A stretch of DNA of 64,000 nt from Selenomonas dianae. Lineage in GTDB: Bacteria; Bacillota; Negativicutes; Selenomonadales; Selenomonadaceae. Within the stretch, counting starts at the first letter, position 1, and each line of letters starts with the position of its first letter. The stretch is from contig NZ_CP128650.1 of NCBI RefSeq assembly GCF_030644225.1, positions 320,001 through 384,000 of the forward strand, given 5' to 3'. Below, piece by piece: positions 9,542 to 19,038 of this stretch. The position numbers and the translations under genes were made by a program. The notes under the pieces were generated by a model. The model saw nothing but the letters and a program-made list of their open reading frames with translations. It had not been told where the DNA came from and did not search any database.

Positions 9542-9946
9542 ATGGCAGAAATTTATGTGGAGGGCGATGTGCGCGGAGGCGGTACAGGAGACTCTGCGGA
9601 TGCCGTTCCGCCGCAGTCGACGCGCATGATCGCCGCCGCCGTGCAGGGCGCATTTTTCATCGGCGGGATCGGGTTTGTCCTTCTCCCGTTTGTTGTCTGG
9701 ATCGTCATGCGGGGCAGGAATGTATTTGTCGCACATCATGCAAAGCAGGCGTTTCTCTCGCAGCTTTCGGTATTTATTCTATTCGCTCTTTCCTGTATGC
9801 TGGGGGCGGCACTCGACGATGCCTATATCGCGGTCGGGCTGTGCTTCCTCGTCGGGATTCCGTGGTGTCTCGCCTCTGTCTATGCCGTGGTCAAGGCACT
9901 CTCGGGCGAGCGTTGGCATTTTCCGGGGCTCGGCTGGGCGGCATAA
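9542..9946 (+). CDS. DUF4870-like membrane protein
   Basis: A 134-residue protein with a polar N-terminus of about 25 residues and three or four hydrophobic segments (about 30-55, 70-90, 95-125). The pattern AHHAKQAFLSQ between segments is typical of DUF4870 proteins, where a histidine/glutamine pair follows the first helix. Function unknown. It starts 15 bases after the protease stop, with GAGGAGGGGG as ribosome site, so it is almost certainly translated from the same message. Confidence 0.82.
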   Translation: MAEIYVEGDVRGGGTGDSADAVPPQSTRMIAAAVQGAFFIGGIGFVLLPFVVWIVMRGRNVFVAHHAKQAFLSQLSVFILFALSCMLGAALDDAYIAVGLCFLVGIPWCLASVYAVVKALSGERWHFPGLGWAA

Positions 9947-9979
9947 TATGGAACTTATTTATCATTTGGAGGTATTGTT

Positions 9980-10222
9980 ATGAGTAAGAAAAGTCCTGTC
10001 CTTGGGGCAATCCTTGGTTTTTTCATCCTCGGTTTATTTTATAGCACGGGCTTCAACAAGAAGGGTGTGATCGCGGTCATTGCCCTCGTGTTCGTCAGCT
10101 GGGGCGTGGGGCTCGCGAGTCCGGAGCTGTCCACCATCGTTGCTGTCATCGGTGCGTATCTCGGTTACAAGTGGGTGAACGAGCACAACGCCATGGTGGA
10201 AGAAGGAACGTCTGCGGAATAG
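9980..10222 (+). CDS. Small two-helix membrane protein
   Basis: An 80-residue protein with a glycine-rich first hydrophobic segment (LGAILGFFILGLFY) and a second at about residues 29-60, ending in a polar tail. I do not recognise a family. TGGAGG precedes the ATG. It is the last gene of the putative LytTR-controlled operon and is followed by a strong hairpin at 10300. Confidence 0.75.
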   Translation: MSKKSPVLGAILGFFILGLFYSTGFNKKGVIAVIALVFVSWGVGLASPELSTIVAVIGAYLGYKWVNEHNAMVEEGTSAE

Positions 10223-10299
10223 GAGATGTTCCGCCGCGCGTGGCGCAGTCAACGCGATTGCAGCGGAGACAGCGAAAAAACTGGCGTAATTTTTCTGTG

Positions 10300-10344
10300 T
10301 GTGCTACAATGGAGCGGATAAACTCTATTGTAGCACATTTTTTT
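10300..10344 (+). terminator. Terminator abutting the S55 gene ribosome site, with an extended -10
   Basis: TGTGCTACAAT (10300-10310) pairs perfectly with ATTGTAGCACA (10327-10337), followed by seven T. It should end the upstream operon. The left arm contains TGC-TACAAT, an extended -10, so the S55 gene may start inside this hairpin. The Shine-Dalgarno GAGGTG begins immediately after the T-run. Confidence 0.82.
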
Positions 10345-10355
10345 GAGGTGAAATT

Positions 10356-12374
10356 TTGCGATATTCTTTGAAACGCCTGGCAGCGGCGTCTCTTTTTGCG
10401 TTGGCAGTAAATTTTTACGCCCCGTCGGTTCATGCGATGCCGCCGATTCTCCCGTACAGCGAGGTGACGGCGGGGATGCAGGGGACGGCATATACCGTGC
10501 TCGATGCCTCGGGGGAGATTCGCGCGTTCCCCGTTGAGATCCTTGGGGGCATGGAGGGCGGCAAGGGCGATCAGCGGATGATCATGGCGCGTACGGGCGG
10601 CGATTTTATCGAGCAGGTCGGCGGCGTGCTCCAGGGGATGAGCGGCAGTCCGGTCTATGTGGACGGACGGCTTGTCGGTGCGCTCTCTGCGGGGATGAAG
10701 GATCTCAGCCCCTATACGTTCTTCATCACGCCGATTGAGGATATGACACCGCTCTGGTCGATGCCCGATACGAAGAATCAGACGAATATTGATACGGTCG
10801 ATCTGGTGAAGGCGGTCGAGGAGCGCAAGAAGGCGGAGGAAAAGCGCCGTCTGCGTGAACGTGAAAAGGCGTTTGCCAAGATGTCGCGCGACGAGCGCGA
10901 AGCCGAGTGGCGTGATATGATTGCGGCACTGAACGGTGAGAAGGCGGAGGGAACAGCGGCGAACGCCGATGAATCCGCACCGACCAATGATGATGCTGCT
11001 GCACGTACGGACAACAGTGCTGCCGAGGATACGGCGGCGCAGTCAGCAGACGCATCGGAGGAGAAGGCGTATTTCTTTACGCGCGGTTTTAACGGGGCGG
11101 GGCTGCGCTATCTGCAGGACAAGCTTCCGATGCATGGCGCTTCCCTCCTTCCGCTCAGCGGCTCCGGTGCAGCGACGAAACTCTATACGCGCTATGATGC
11201 GGCGCTCACGGGCGGGCAGCCGGTCGGGGTGGCGCTTGTCTACGGCGATTTCAGTGTCGGTGCGACGGGAACGGTGACGGCGGTCGACGGGAAGAAGGTT
11301 CTGGCGTTCGGGCATTCCTTCCTGCACAAGGGGAATGTCAACTACTTCATGACGGATGCGGATGTGGTCGGTACGATCGCAGGGCAGAGCAACGGTGTGA
11401 AGATCGCGAACATCGGCAGTGTGATCGGGCGCATCCATCAGGATCGCGAGACGGGGGTCGCGGGGGTGCTCGGGACGTTCCCGACCTCCGTGCCGGTGCA
11501 GATCCATGTGAAGGATAACGCACTCGGCAAGGAGGAAACATTCGGCGCACATATCGCCTATGACGAGGAACTGCTTCCGATTCTCTCGGGGAGTGTCGCG
11601 TATGCGGCGATGAGCCGCGTGTCGGATGCGCTCGGCAGCAGCACGGCACGCGTGCGCTTTGCGATTCGGACGAATGCCTACGAGGGCGGTGTCTTTGAGC
11701 GGCGCAATATGTATTACAGTGCGGCGGATGTGGGGCAGATCGCGGTGACGGAGCTGCTGCAGGCGATGAACCTGATCGTGACGAATGCGGAGCAGGAGTC
11801 CGATGTCATTGATGTCAATGTGGATGTGGAACTGGATGGCGAACGGCAGACGGCACTGCTTCTTTCCGCAGCGCCGGATAAGACGTCGGTAAAGCCCGGG
11901 GACACGGTGATGTTCCAAACGAAGATCCGTCCCTACCGCAAGGCGGAGGAGACGCTGTCGATTCCGTATACGGTGCCAAAGACCCAGCCGGCGGGAACGC
12001 TGCATCTCGATATTCGCGGCGGCGGCTTTGTGCCTGTGAATCCACTGATGCTGCTCGCACAGGCGGGGCTTGAGGTTCCGGACGACGAGGAGAAGGTGAA
12101 ATCGACGGGCGACCGTCTGCGCGAGATGGCGGAGATGGGGCAGAACAATGAGATCATCATTGCGCCGGGGGCAGCTCCCGCACCGACCTCCGAGAAGGAG
12201 ATGAAAAAGCGCATGAGGGCTGCGGAAAAGGCGGCGGCACGCGCAGCGAAGGACGAGCCGGAGAAGCGTGTGACGCTTCTCGCCGATCCGAACAAGAAGG
12301 AAGAGAAGGAAAAATTCTTCGCACCGTATGTGATCGAGAATGTGATACACGCAACGCTCAAGGTAGAGGAATAG
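10356..12374 (+). CDS. SpoIVB peptidase S55 domain protein
   Basis: A 672-residue exported protein. Residues 1-27 are a signal peptide ending VHA. The S55 domain has GMSGSPVYVDGRLVGA (94-109) with the putative nucleophile serine, and later AFGHSFLHKGNVNYF around residues 316-330, supplying a histidine. In this branch the serine motif precedes the FGH motif. Residues about 150-245 are a charged, low-complexity insert rich in A, E, K and D. The C-terminus is beta-rich with another charged tail. The start is TTG at 10356, directed by GAGGTG. True SpoIVB acts in sporulation, and nothing else here suggests sporulation, so an envelope-maintenance role is more likely. murA follows after 21 bases, suggesting co-transcription. 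Confidence 0.85.
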   Translation: MRYSLKRLAAASLFALAVNFYAPSVHAMPPILPYSEVTAGMQGTAYTVLDASGEIRAFPVEILGGMEGGKGDQRMIMARTGGDFIEQVGGVLQGMSGSPVYVDGRLVGALSAGMKDLSPYTFFITPIEDMTPLWSMPDTKNQTNIDTVDLVKAVEERKKAEEKRRLREREKAFAKMSRDEREAEWRDMIAALNGEKAEGTAANADESAPTNDDAAARTDNSAAEDTAAQSADASEEKAYFFTRGFNGAGLRYLQDKLPMHGASLLPLSGSGAATKLYTRYDAALTGGQPVGVALVYGDFSVGATGTVTAVDGKKVLAFGHSFLHKGNVNYFMTDADVVGTIAGQSNGVKIANIGSVIGRIHQDRETGVAGVLGTFPTSVPVQIHVKDNALGKEETFGAHIAYDEELLPILSGSVAYAAMSRVSDALGSSTARVRFAIRTNAYEGGVFERRNMYYSAADVGQIAVTELLQAMNLIVTNAEQESDVIDVNVDVELDGERQTALLLSAAPDKTSVKPGDTVMFQTKIRPYRKAEETLSIPYTVPKTQPAGTLHLDIRGGGFVPVNPLMLLAQAGLEVPDDEEKVKSTGDRLREMAEMGQNNEIIIAPGAAPAPTSEKEMKKRMRAAEKAAARAAKDEPEKRVTLLADPNKKEEKEKFFAPYVIENVIHATLKVEE

Positions 12375-12395
12375 CCGCAAGGAGGGGAACGGCGA

Positions 12396-13691
12396 ATGGA
12401 ACAACTGGTGATTCACGGGGGGAATCCCCTGCGCGGGCGCGTGAAGATCGGCGGGGCAAAGAATGCGGTGCTGCCGATCATCGCGGCAGCGCTCCTCGGC
12501 AGGCGCGGCGTGAGCGTTCTGGATGATGTGCCGGCACTGGAGGATGTCTATACGATCTGCGCTGTGCTGCGCTCGCTCGGGGTGAAGGCGGACTACGTCG
12601 CGCGGGAGCATCGGCTGACGATTGATGCAACGAGGATTGCGACGGTCGCGGCACCGTACGAACTGGTACGCAAGATGCGTGCCTCCTTTCTCATCATGGG
12701 GCCTTTGCTCACGCGCGAAGGTCATGCCGAGATTTCGCTGCCGGGGGGCTGCGCGATCGGGACGCGTCCGATTGATCTGCATCTCAAGGGATTCGAGGCA
12801 CTTGGTGCAAAGATCGACATCACACAGGGGGCGATCCATGCCTCTGCGCCGGACGGGCTGAAGGGAGCACGCATCTATTTCGATTTTCCGAGCGTCGGCG
12901 CGACGGAAAATGTGATGATGGCGGCATCCTGCGCCGAGGGGCAGACAATCCTTGAGAATCCCGCGCTGGAGCCGGAGATCGTCGATCTCGCGAACTATCT
13001 GAACGTCATGGGGGCGCACGTTCGCGGCGCGGGTACGAACCGCATCAAGATCGACGGTGTGCCGGGACTCATGGCGGCGGACTACACGATCATCCCCGAC
13101 CGCATCGAGGCGGGGACGTACATGGTCGCGGCGGCGATGACGGGCGGCGATGTCTTTATCGAGAACGCGATCAGCGAGCATCTGAAGCCTGTCGTGGCGA
13201 AGCTCAAGGAGGCGGGCGCCGAAATCGAGGAGGACATTGCGGGGGTTCGCGTGCGTGCACATGGCAGGTTGAAGGCAATCGACCTCAAGACGATGCCCTA
13301 TCCCGGCTTTCCGACGGATATGCAGGCGCAGTTCATGGCTCTGCTGACCCTTGCGGAGGGGACGAGTGTGGTGACGGAGACGGTGTTCGAGAACCGCTTT
13401 ATGCACGTGGATGAACTCGTGCGCATGGGCGCACAGATCCGTGTGGACGGGCGTGCGGCGACGGTCGAGGGCGGCCGCACGCTCAAAGGTGCAGCCGTGC
13501 GGGCGACCGATCTGCGCGCGGGCGCGGCGATGGTGCTCGCGGGGCTCGTGGCGGACGGTGAAACACGTGTCGGTTACATCCACCACATCGACCGCGGTTA
13601 TGATGATCTCGTAGCAAAGCTGGTCGCACTCGGTGCGGATATTCGCCGCACGGAGGGCGTATGGGATGCGTGCGAAAAATCGCTTGCATAA
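12396..13691 (+). CDS. murA: UDP-N-acetylglucosamine 1-carboxyvinyltransferase
   Basis: A 431-residue cytoplasmic enzyme that transfers enolpyruvate from PEP to UDP-GlcNAc, the first committed step of peptidoglycan synthesis. Key residues are visible: K22-N23 in [10 protein letters not shown], catalytic C119 in [15 protein letters not shown] (the cysteine attacked by fosfomycin), and R/D residues in [11 protein letters not shown]. Length is normal for the family. Its ribosome site AAGGAGGGG sits 9 bases upstream. It is probably co-transcribed with the S55 protein. Confidence 0.97.
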   Translation: MEQLVIHGGNPLRGRVKIGGAKNAVLPIIAAALLGRRGVSVLDDVPALEDVYTICAVLRSLGVKADYVAREHRLTIDATRIATVAAPYELVRKMRASFLIMGPLLTREGHAEISLPGGCAIGTRPIDLHLKGFEALGAKIDITQGAIHASAPDGLKGARIYFDFPSVGATENVMMAASCAEGQTILENPALEPEIVDLANYLNVMGAHVRGAGTNRIKIDGVPGLMAADYTIIPDRIEAGTYMVAAAMTGGDVFIENAISEHLKPVVAKLKEAGAEIEEDIAGVRVRAHGRLKAIDLKTMPYPGFPTDMQAQFMALLTLAEGTSVVTETVFENRFMHVDELVRMGAQIRVDGRAATVEGGRTLKGAAVRATDLRAGAAMVLAGLVADGETRVGYIHHIDRGYDDLVAKLVALGADIRRTEGVWDACEKSLA

Positions 13692-13740
13692 ATGGAATTT
13701 ATGCGATAGAATGAAAGAATCGACGGAGGAGGAATGCGTT

Positions 13741-13878
13741 ATGAAGCACATCAAGACGGTCAACAAGCCGACGATGCAGTCCACGCTCTACACGGGCGGC
13801 TGCGGCGAATGTCAGGCATCCTGCCAGTCTGCCTGCAAGACTTCCTGCACGGTGGGCAACCAGCCCTGCGCGAAGTAA
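13741..13878 (+). CDS. scfA: SCIFF (six-cysteine in forty-five) ranthipeptide precursor
   Basis: Exactly 45 residues with six cysteines (C21, C24, C28, C32, C36, C43) in the C-terminal half. The leader MKHIKTVNKPTMQ and core GGCGECQASCQSACKTSC match the SCIFF family almost perfectly. A radical-SAM enzyme is expected to install thioether links from cysteines. A strong ribosome site (GGAGGAGG) precedes the ATG. The maturase gene is downstream at 14191, but a terminator and a family A repeat lie between them. The function of SCIFF products is not established. Confidence 0.96.
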   Translation: MKHIKTVNKPTMQSTLYTGGCGECQASCQSACKTSCTVGNQPCAK

Positions 13879-13895
13879 GACGGGGGAATCGGCAC

Positions 13896-13925
13896 AGCCC
13901 TTCTCGTTTGCGAGAGGGGCTTTTT
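13896..13925 (+). terminator. Terminator after the SCIFF precursor
   Basis: AGCCCTTCTCG and CGAGAGGGGCT flank a four-base TTTG loop and are followed by five T. It could limit maturase expression relative to the peptide. Confidence 0.85.
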
Positions 13926-13947
13926 CTGTGTATTTTGGGTCTACGTC

Positions 13948-14152
13948 AAATGTTACTTGCGGACGCACGAGCTCCTCGCAGAACCCTCGTTACGCAAGCG
14001 GTCAGGCACTTATCTGCCGAAATACCTGCGGATTTCAAACGCGCTTCGCTTGGACGGTCAAAATCCGCAGGGGGCAGAACGTGCCTTCTCTTCCGCTTGC
14101 TCCACTAGGGTTTGCTACGGAGCATCGCCGTCCGCATTCCTCTGTAACATTT
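13948..14152 (+). repeat. Family A palindromic repeat, copy 1
   Basis: The outer inverted ends are AAATGTTAC (13948-13956) and GTAACATTT (14144-14152). Within them is a 153-bp core (13971-14123) bounded by GCTCC/GGAGC. The core is an imperfect palindrome with internal stems GGCAC/GTGCC and GCGGATTT/AAATCCGC. It contains the family marker CACTAGGGTTTGC (14103-14115). Orientation is opposite to copies 2 and 4. Confidence 0.85.
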
Positions 14153-14190
14153 ATCATAGAAGCTGTATTTTATGGTGTAAAGGAGAAGCG

Positions 14191-15561
14191 ATGAAAACCC
14201 TCACGCATAAGTTCAAGCAGAACGGTATGCACATTCTCGTTGATGTGAACAGCGGCGCGGTTCACGTGATTGACGCGATGATTTACGATATGATGGACGA
14301 CTTCGACGGCACGAACGACGAGGCGGTCGTTGCGCGTCTTGCGGGGCGCTATCCCGAGGCGGAGCTGCGCGAGGCGTGCGGGGAGCTGCATGAGCTGATG
14401 GCGGCGGGCGCGCTCTTTGCGCCCGACATCGACGTGCCGCCGACGTTCAAGTCGCACGGGCTCGTGAAATCGCTGTGCCTGATGGTGGCGCAGGACTGCA
14501 ATCTGCGCTGCAAGTATTGTTTCGGCGACGGCGGCAGCTACGGCGGACATCGTGCCGTCATGAGCCCCGAGGTCGGGCGTGCGGCGGTGGACTTTATCGT
14601 GAACGGGTGCGGCCCGCGCAAGCACTGCGAGATCGACTTCTTCGGCGGCGAGCCGCTGATGAATCTCGGTACGGTAAAGGAAGTCACAGCGTATGTCCGC
14701 AAGCGCGAACAGGAGACGGGCAAGGAGTTCAAGCTGACGCTGACGACGAATGGGATGCTTCTCTCGGACAAGAACATCGCGTGGCTGAACGACAACAACA
14801 TCTCCGTTGTGCTCTCCTCGGACGGCCGGCGCGAGGTACACGATGCGATGCGTCCCGATGTGCGCGGCAACGGCTCGTACGATGTGGTGATGAAGAATTT
14901 CAAGAAGCTCGTGGATGCACGCGGCGGAAATGACTACTATCTGCGCGGGACGTACACGCGTGAGAATCTGGACTTTACCGAGGATGTGCTCGCGATGAAC
15001 GAGGCGGGGTTCGACATCCTCTCCATGGAGCCGGTCGTGCTGAAGGACAGTCCGCTCGGCTTTACGGAGGAGGATCTGCCGCGCATCTTCGCCGAGTACG
15101 ATCATCTGACGGAGACGTACCTCGGTCGCGTGCGTGCGGGAAAGGGGTTCTTCTTCTTCCACTTCAATATGGATCTGAACCACGGTCCGTGCGTTGCGAA
15201 ACGGCTCGCGGGCTGCGGCGCAGGACATGAGTATTACGCCGTCGCGGAGAACGGCGACCTCTATCCGTGTCATCAGTTCGTCGGGCGCGAGAGATACCGC
15301 CTTGGGTCTGTCTTTACGGGCGTGGAAAATATGGAGCTGCCGACCTATTTCCGCAATTCTCATGTGCTCAATAAGCCGCTCTGCCGTGACTGCTGGGCAC
15401 GGTTTTACTGTAGTGGCGGCTGTCATGCGAATGCCGATCTCTTTCACGGAGACATCCGCCATCCCTACGAAGTCGGTTGCGAGATCCAGAAGAAGCGGCT
15501 TGAGTGCGCGATTCTCGTGCAGGCGGCACTCGCACTGGAGACGGAAGAAGGGACGAAATAA
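14191..15561 (+). CDS. scfB: SCIFF radical-SAM maturase with SPASM domain
   Basis: A 456-residue enzyme that would form thioether crosslinks in the SCIFF peptide. Residues 1-90 resemble a peptide-recognition region. The radical-SAM cluster motif is C103-x3-C107-x2-C110 in QDCNLRCKYC, followed by FFGGEPL. A C-terminal SPASM region binds auxiliary iron-sulfur clusters (CGAGHEYYAVAENGDLYPCH, then CRDCWARFYCSGGC). The start is the ATG at 14191, behind AAAGGAG. An upstream in-frame extension would translate the family A repeat and is rejected. It is normally the immediate neighbour of the precursor; here a terminator and repeat separate them. Confidence 0.96.
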   Translation: MKTLTHKFKQNGMHILVDVNSGAVHVIDAMIYDMMDDFDGTNDEAVVARLAGRYPEAELREACGELHELMAAGALFAPDIDVPPTFKSHGLVKSLCLMVAQDCNLRCKYCFGDGGSYGGHRAVMSPEVGRAAVDFIVNGCGPRKHCEIDFFGGEPLMNLGTVKEVTAYVRKREQETGKEFKLTLTTNGMLLSDKNIAWLNDNNISVVLSSDGRREVHDAMRPDVRGNGSYDVVMKNFKKLVDARGGNDYYLRGTYTRENLDFTEDVLAMNEAGFDILSMEPVVLKDSPLGFTEEDLPRIFAEYDHLTETYLGRVRAGKGFFFFHFNMDLNHGPCVAKRLAGCGAGHEYYAVAENGDLYPCHQFVGRERYRLGSVFTGVENMELPTYFRNSHVLNKPLCRDCWARFYCSGGCHANADLFHGDIRHPYEVGCEIQKKRLECAILVQAALALETEEGTK

Positions 15562-15606
15562 GCAAACAAAAAGAAGTCACTGTTACAGTGACTTCTTTTT
15601 GTTTGC
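15562..15606. terminator. Bidirectional terminator
   Basis: A perfect 21-bp stem (GCAAACAAAAAGAAGTCACTG and its inverse) around a TTA loop. It serves the maturase on the plus strand and the chemoreceptor on the minus strand. Confidence 0.93.
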
Positions 15607-15616
15607 TGATCGGGCT

Positions 15617-17587
15617 TCAAAGTTTGAAGCGTTGAACGTCTTTTTTGAGATCTTCGGCAAGCGTGGAGAGTGCTCCGGTCGCTGCGGCAATCTCGGTGTT
15701 CGATGCCGATTGTTCCTCGGCGAGAGCGGAGACATCGGTCGCTTCCTGGTGGATGATGTGGGAGATCTCGTGGAGCTTCCCGACGGCTGCCATCACGCTT
15801 TCTGCGCCTGAGCGCGTCTCCTGACTTGCAACGGCGATCTTTTCGATCTCGGCTGTGAGGGTCTGGATGAGGGCGGCGATGGTGTCGAACTTGCCGCCTG
15901 CCTGTTTGACCTGTTCGACGTTCTCTTTGACTTCTGCCTGCTGTTCCTTCGTGAGGTCAAACGCGGTCTGGATCTGCGCGGAGTTGTTGCTGATGATGCC
16001 GCTGATCTGCTGGGCGGCGGATTCGGACTCCTCCGCGAGTTTTCTGACCTCCTCGGCGACAATGGCAAAGCCGCGTCCCTGCTCCCCTGCACGCGCCGCC
16101 TCGATCGCGGCGTTGAGTGCGAGCAGTTTGGTCTGTCCTGCGATGTTCGTGATGACCTCGTTGATGTCGGCAATTTTCTTTGAGCCGTCATAGAGCTGAC
16201 GGACGGCATCGCTGACGTGCATTGCGCCGGCGGCGATGCGCTCGACCCCGCGCACGAGCTCGTTCAGCATCTCATGACCTTCCTGCGTCTCGGTGTGCGT
16301 GGACTCGGCGACGGCGGTCACATCGGCGACGGACTGTGCGACGATCTCCATCTGTCCTGTGGTCTGCTGTGCCTTTGTTGTGGCGTCCTCGACGATGCGG
16401 CTCTGCTCGGCGGTCTGCTCGGCGATGTTGATGACGGCTGTCGCTGCGGTCTGGGAGCTGGCTGCAACATTCGTCGTATTGGACGAGAGTTCGCCGGATG
16501 CCGTTGATACCTGTTCGGCGGCGTGCGCACTCCCTGCGACCATGTCGCGCAGGGAACGCACCATCTTCGTGCAGTTGTTTTGGAGCGAACCGATTTCGTC
16601 CGAACGATCGCTTTCCGCGAGACGGTGCGAGAGATCGCCGCCCGCAATCTTTGCAATGGTGTCGTCGAGCACCAACATCGGGGTCGTGATGTCGCGGATA
16701 AAGAGGACGACAATGCCGCCCATGATGAGGAAGGCGATCAGGCTGACGAGGGCAATGATGATGGATATATCCGTCACGGTGGCAAATGCCTCGGCGCAGG
16801 GAACGCTGACGACGACCGTCCATCCCGTCGTGCCGACCGGACGGGATGCGAAGTACATCTCCTGTCCGTCAAACTCGGCTGTGAACACTTCCTCCTTGTT
16901 CGACATCAGGCGTGCGGCGAGATCCGTGTACTTGCCGCCGTCCAGCTCCGTGATGGACGGCCCTTTGAACTCGTGGTTATGATGATAGACGAACTTGCCG
17001 TGCGGTCCGAGGACGAACACCGAGCCGGTCTTGCCGACCTGGATCTTGTCGAAGAGGTTCATCACCTCGGCGAGTGAAACGTCCATGCCGAGAACGGCGG
17101 CAAGCGAACCGCCCTGCATCATCGGTTTTCCGAGGGTGACAGTGATGCCGGTGCCGCCGACCGTCGACCAGTAGGGATCGGTCATAAAGACCTTGCCCGT
17201 TGCAACCGCTCCCTTGAACCACGGGCGTGTGCTCGCATCGAATCCCTCCGCGACACCGTCCTTCGTGGTCATGACACCCTTCGGATCGGCGTAGAGCAGA
17301 ACCGAGGCGCTGTCCGCCTTTGTGATCCCTTGAAAGACCTCATTCAGATCGCCCGGCGGCGGCGTCTTGTTGTTCCATGCGATTGCGACGGCATCCAGTA
17401 CTGCCGCACGTTCCCCGATGAAATCGTCGAGCGCAGTCTCACAATGGGAAGCCGTCTCCCGCATGATCTGTTCGGTGGAAGTCTCGATGGAGTTGATGGC
17501 GATTGCACGGATGATGAGCCCCAGGATGAGAAAGGCGAGCAGGAGCGGTACACCGATCCCGATCATCAGTTTTGGACGAAGTTTCAT
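15617..17587 (-). CDS. Methyl-accepting chemotaxis protein with dCache sensor
   Basis: A 656-residue transmembrane chemoreceptor. One helix at about 8-28, then an extracytoplasmic double-Cache domain at about 35-275 with the typical RPWFKGA and MTDPYWS motifs. A second helix lies at about 280-300, then HAMP, then a long signalling coiled coil with the hairpin-tip sequence [20 protein letters not shown]. It should bind small ligands such as amino or organic acids outside and modulate CheA. The ligand cannot be told from sequence. The ATG at 17587 is preceded by GGAGAG; five further upstream codons are less likely. It is monocistronic. Confidence 0.93.
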   Translation of the reverse strand: MKLRPKLMIGIGVPLLLAFLILGLIIRAIAINSIETSTEQIMRETASHCETALDDFIGERAAVLDAVAIAWNNKTPPPGDLNEVFQGITKADSASVLLYADPKGVMTTKDGVAEGFDASTRPWFKGAVATGKVFMTDPYWSTVGGTGITVTLGKPMMQGGSLAAVLGMDVSLAEVMNLFDKIQVGKTGSVFVLGPHGKFVYHHNHEFKGPSITELDGGKYTDLAARLMSNKEEVFTAEFDGQEMYFASRPVGTTGWTVVVSVPCAEAFATVTDISIIIALVSLIAFLIMGGIVVLFIRDITTPMLVLDDTIAKIAGGDLSHRLAESDRSDEIGSLQNNCTKMVRSLRDMVAGSAHAAEQVSTASGELSSNTTNVAASSQTAATAVINIAEQTAEQSRIVEDATTKAQQTTGQMEIVAQSVADVTAVAESTHTETQEGHEMLNELVRGVERIAAGAMHVSDAVRQLYDGSKKIADINEVITNIAGQTKLLALNAAIEAARAGEQGRGFAIVAEEVRKLAEESESAAQQISGIISNNSAQIQTAFDLTKEQQAEVKENVEQVKQAGGKFDTIAALIQTLTAEIEKIAVASQETRSGAESVMAAVGKLHEISHIIHQEATDVSALAEEQSASNTEIAAATGALSTLAEDLKKDVQRFKL

Positions 17588-17824
17588 AGCAGTTCTCTCC
17601 ACTTACAGTAATTGATGTGACTTGTTTTTTTTTTTTGATCTACATTTTGTCGGCACTTCCTTTCGTTTTAATTTTTTCTGATTATAGCATGAGTTTTGGG
17701 AGAATGCTATAAGCCGAATAAAATAAATTTATTCTGTAACCTAATGTAATAAAAAGGAATTATTTCCTAATAGAATGCGGGAGATGAGTGACACAGCGGG
17801 GAGCCTCTTTGGCCTTTTGCATTC

Positions 17825-17853
17825 TTGTCAAGAGCGGGTGAAAATGATAAAAT
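17825..17853 (+). promoter_or_regulatory. Promoter of lptF
   Basis: -35 TTGTCA (17825-17830), 17 bp, -10 TAAAAT (17848-17853), about 41 bases before the lptF ATG. The preceding AT-rich stretch 17620-17820 carries nothing else I can identify. Confidence 0.7.
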
Positions 17854-17894
17854 AGAGCGAATGGGTTCGATGGAAATAATCAGGGGAGAGTGCT

Positions 17895-18995
17895 ATGCGC
17901 CTAAGGATCCGTATCCTCGACAAATATATCTTTCGGGAGGTCTTTCTGTCCTTCCTCTTTGCGATCTGCGCCTTCTCGGCGGTCTTTATCGGTTCGGGTA
18001 CGCTCTTTCGCATTGCGCAGTACATTACGGACTATGGTGCATCGCTGCCGTCGATCCTCAAGATCTTTGTGTTCAGCCTCCCCGGCGTCGTCATGTGGAC
18101 GTTCCCGATGTCGATGCTGCTCGCGAGTCTCCTGACGTTCGGACGGCTCTCCTCGGCAAGTGAAATCACGGCGATGAAGTCCTGCGGCATCGGCTTCGGT
18201 CGGATTGCCGCGCCCGCGATTCTCCTCGGATTCGTCGTGAGTGTCGGCGCGATTCTCTTCAACGAGCACGTTGTTCCGCGTGCCAATACGGCATACCGCA
18301 ATGTGATTTACTATGAGATCGAGGGCAATACGGCGATGAAGTCGCAGGAGCATCTCATCATCAAGGAGATTGACGATGGGAAAATTCAGCGGCTCGTCTA
18401 TGCACGCACCTTTGATGCGGAGCAGCAGCGGCTCACGGGGGTCAGTCTGCAGGTGTTCGGCGCGGACGGCAAGGTTACGCACGTCGAGAATGCGGAGTAT
18501 GCGGAGTGGACGGGTTCGGAGTGGATCATGCACAAGGGCGATGTCTACGAGATCGCCAACGAGCACATCGAGCGGCGGATGCGCTTTGAGACGCAGGTGC
18601 TTCCCGTGCAGCAGGATCCGCGTCAGATCATCCGCGAGCAAAAGAAGCCGGAGGAGATGACGATGCGCGAGCTGCGCCACCAGATCGCACTCATGCAGAC
18701 GCAGTATGTCAACACGACGAAGCTTGAAACGGAGCTGTATCAGCGCGTGTCGATTCCGATGGCGAGCCTCATCTTTACGCTCATCGGCGTTCCCTTGGGA
18801 CTTCAGCCGACACGCAACTCGTCCTCGGCAGGGTTTGCGATGAGCGTTATCATCATCTTTATCTACTATGCACTCATGACGATGGGCAACGCGTTCGCGC
18901 GCGGCGAGGTGCTGCCCGCGCTGCCGGCGGTCTGGCTGCCGAACATCGTCGGTATGATCGCGGGCGGGATTCTCCTGCGCCGTGCCTCTCAGTAG
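17895..18995 (+). CDS. lptF: LptF/LptG family LPS-transport permease
   Basis: A 366-residue YjgP/YjgQ-family inner-membrane protein. Three helices lie at the N-terminus (about 12-120), a periplasmic beta-jellyroll-like region at about 130-260 and three helices at 275-366. It would pair with LptB to extract lipopolysaccharide and pass it to the periplasmic bridge. Whether it is LptF or LptG cannot be decided from one sequence. Its presence implies an LPS-containing outer membrane. GGGGAGAG precedes the ATG. The DUF3084 gene follows after 43 bases. Confidence 0.9.
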   Translation: MRLRIRILDKYIFREVFLSFLFAICAFSAVFIGSGTLFRIAQYITDYGASLPSILKIFVFSLPGVVMWTFPMSMLLASLLTFGRLSSASEITAMKSCGIGFGRIAAPAILLGFVVSVGAILFNEHVVPRANTAYRNVIYYEIEGNTAMKSQEHLIIKEIDDGKIQRLVYARTFDAEQQRLTGVSLQVFGADGKVTHVENAEYAEWTGSEWIMHKGDVYEIANEHIERRMRFETQVLPVQQDPRQIIREQKKPEEMTMRELRHQIALMQTQYVNTTKLETELYQRVSIPMASLIFTLIGVPLGLQPTRNSSSAGFAMSVIIIFIYYALMTMGNAFARGEVLPALPAVWLPNIVGMIAGGILLRRASQ

Positions 18996-19038
18996 CTTTG
19001 GCAGCAATCATTTGGGAAAAGGAAAGGGGTGACGCACC

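Noticed and set aside
7529-9739. Long minus-strand open frame opposite the protease lipoprotein
   Set aside because: The plus strand has a lipobox and the C11 catalytic dyad; the antisense frame has only compositional signal.
11043-13784. Very long open frame antisense to the S55 and murA genes
   Set aside because: It lies opposite two well-supported genes, is rich in R and H, and has no domain or ribosome site; it arises from GC-rich codon structure.
13957-14190. N-terminal extension of the SCIFF maturase
   Set aside because: It would translate the family A repeat; similar peptides are encoded by the other repeat copies, and a good ribosome site precedes 14191.
17641-17700. Possible sigma-28 promoter for the chemoreceptor
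   Set aside because: The minus strand has GCCGACAA, close to the flagellar -10, but no TAAA element at the right spacing.
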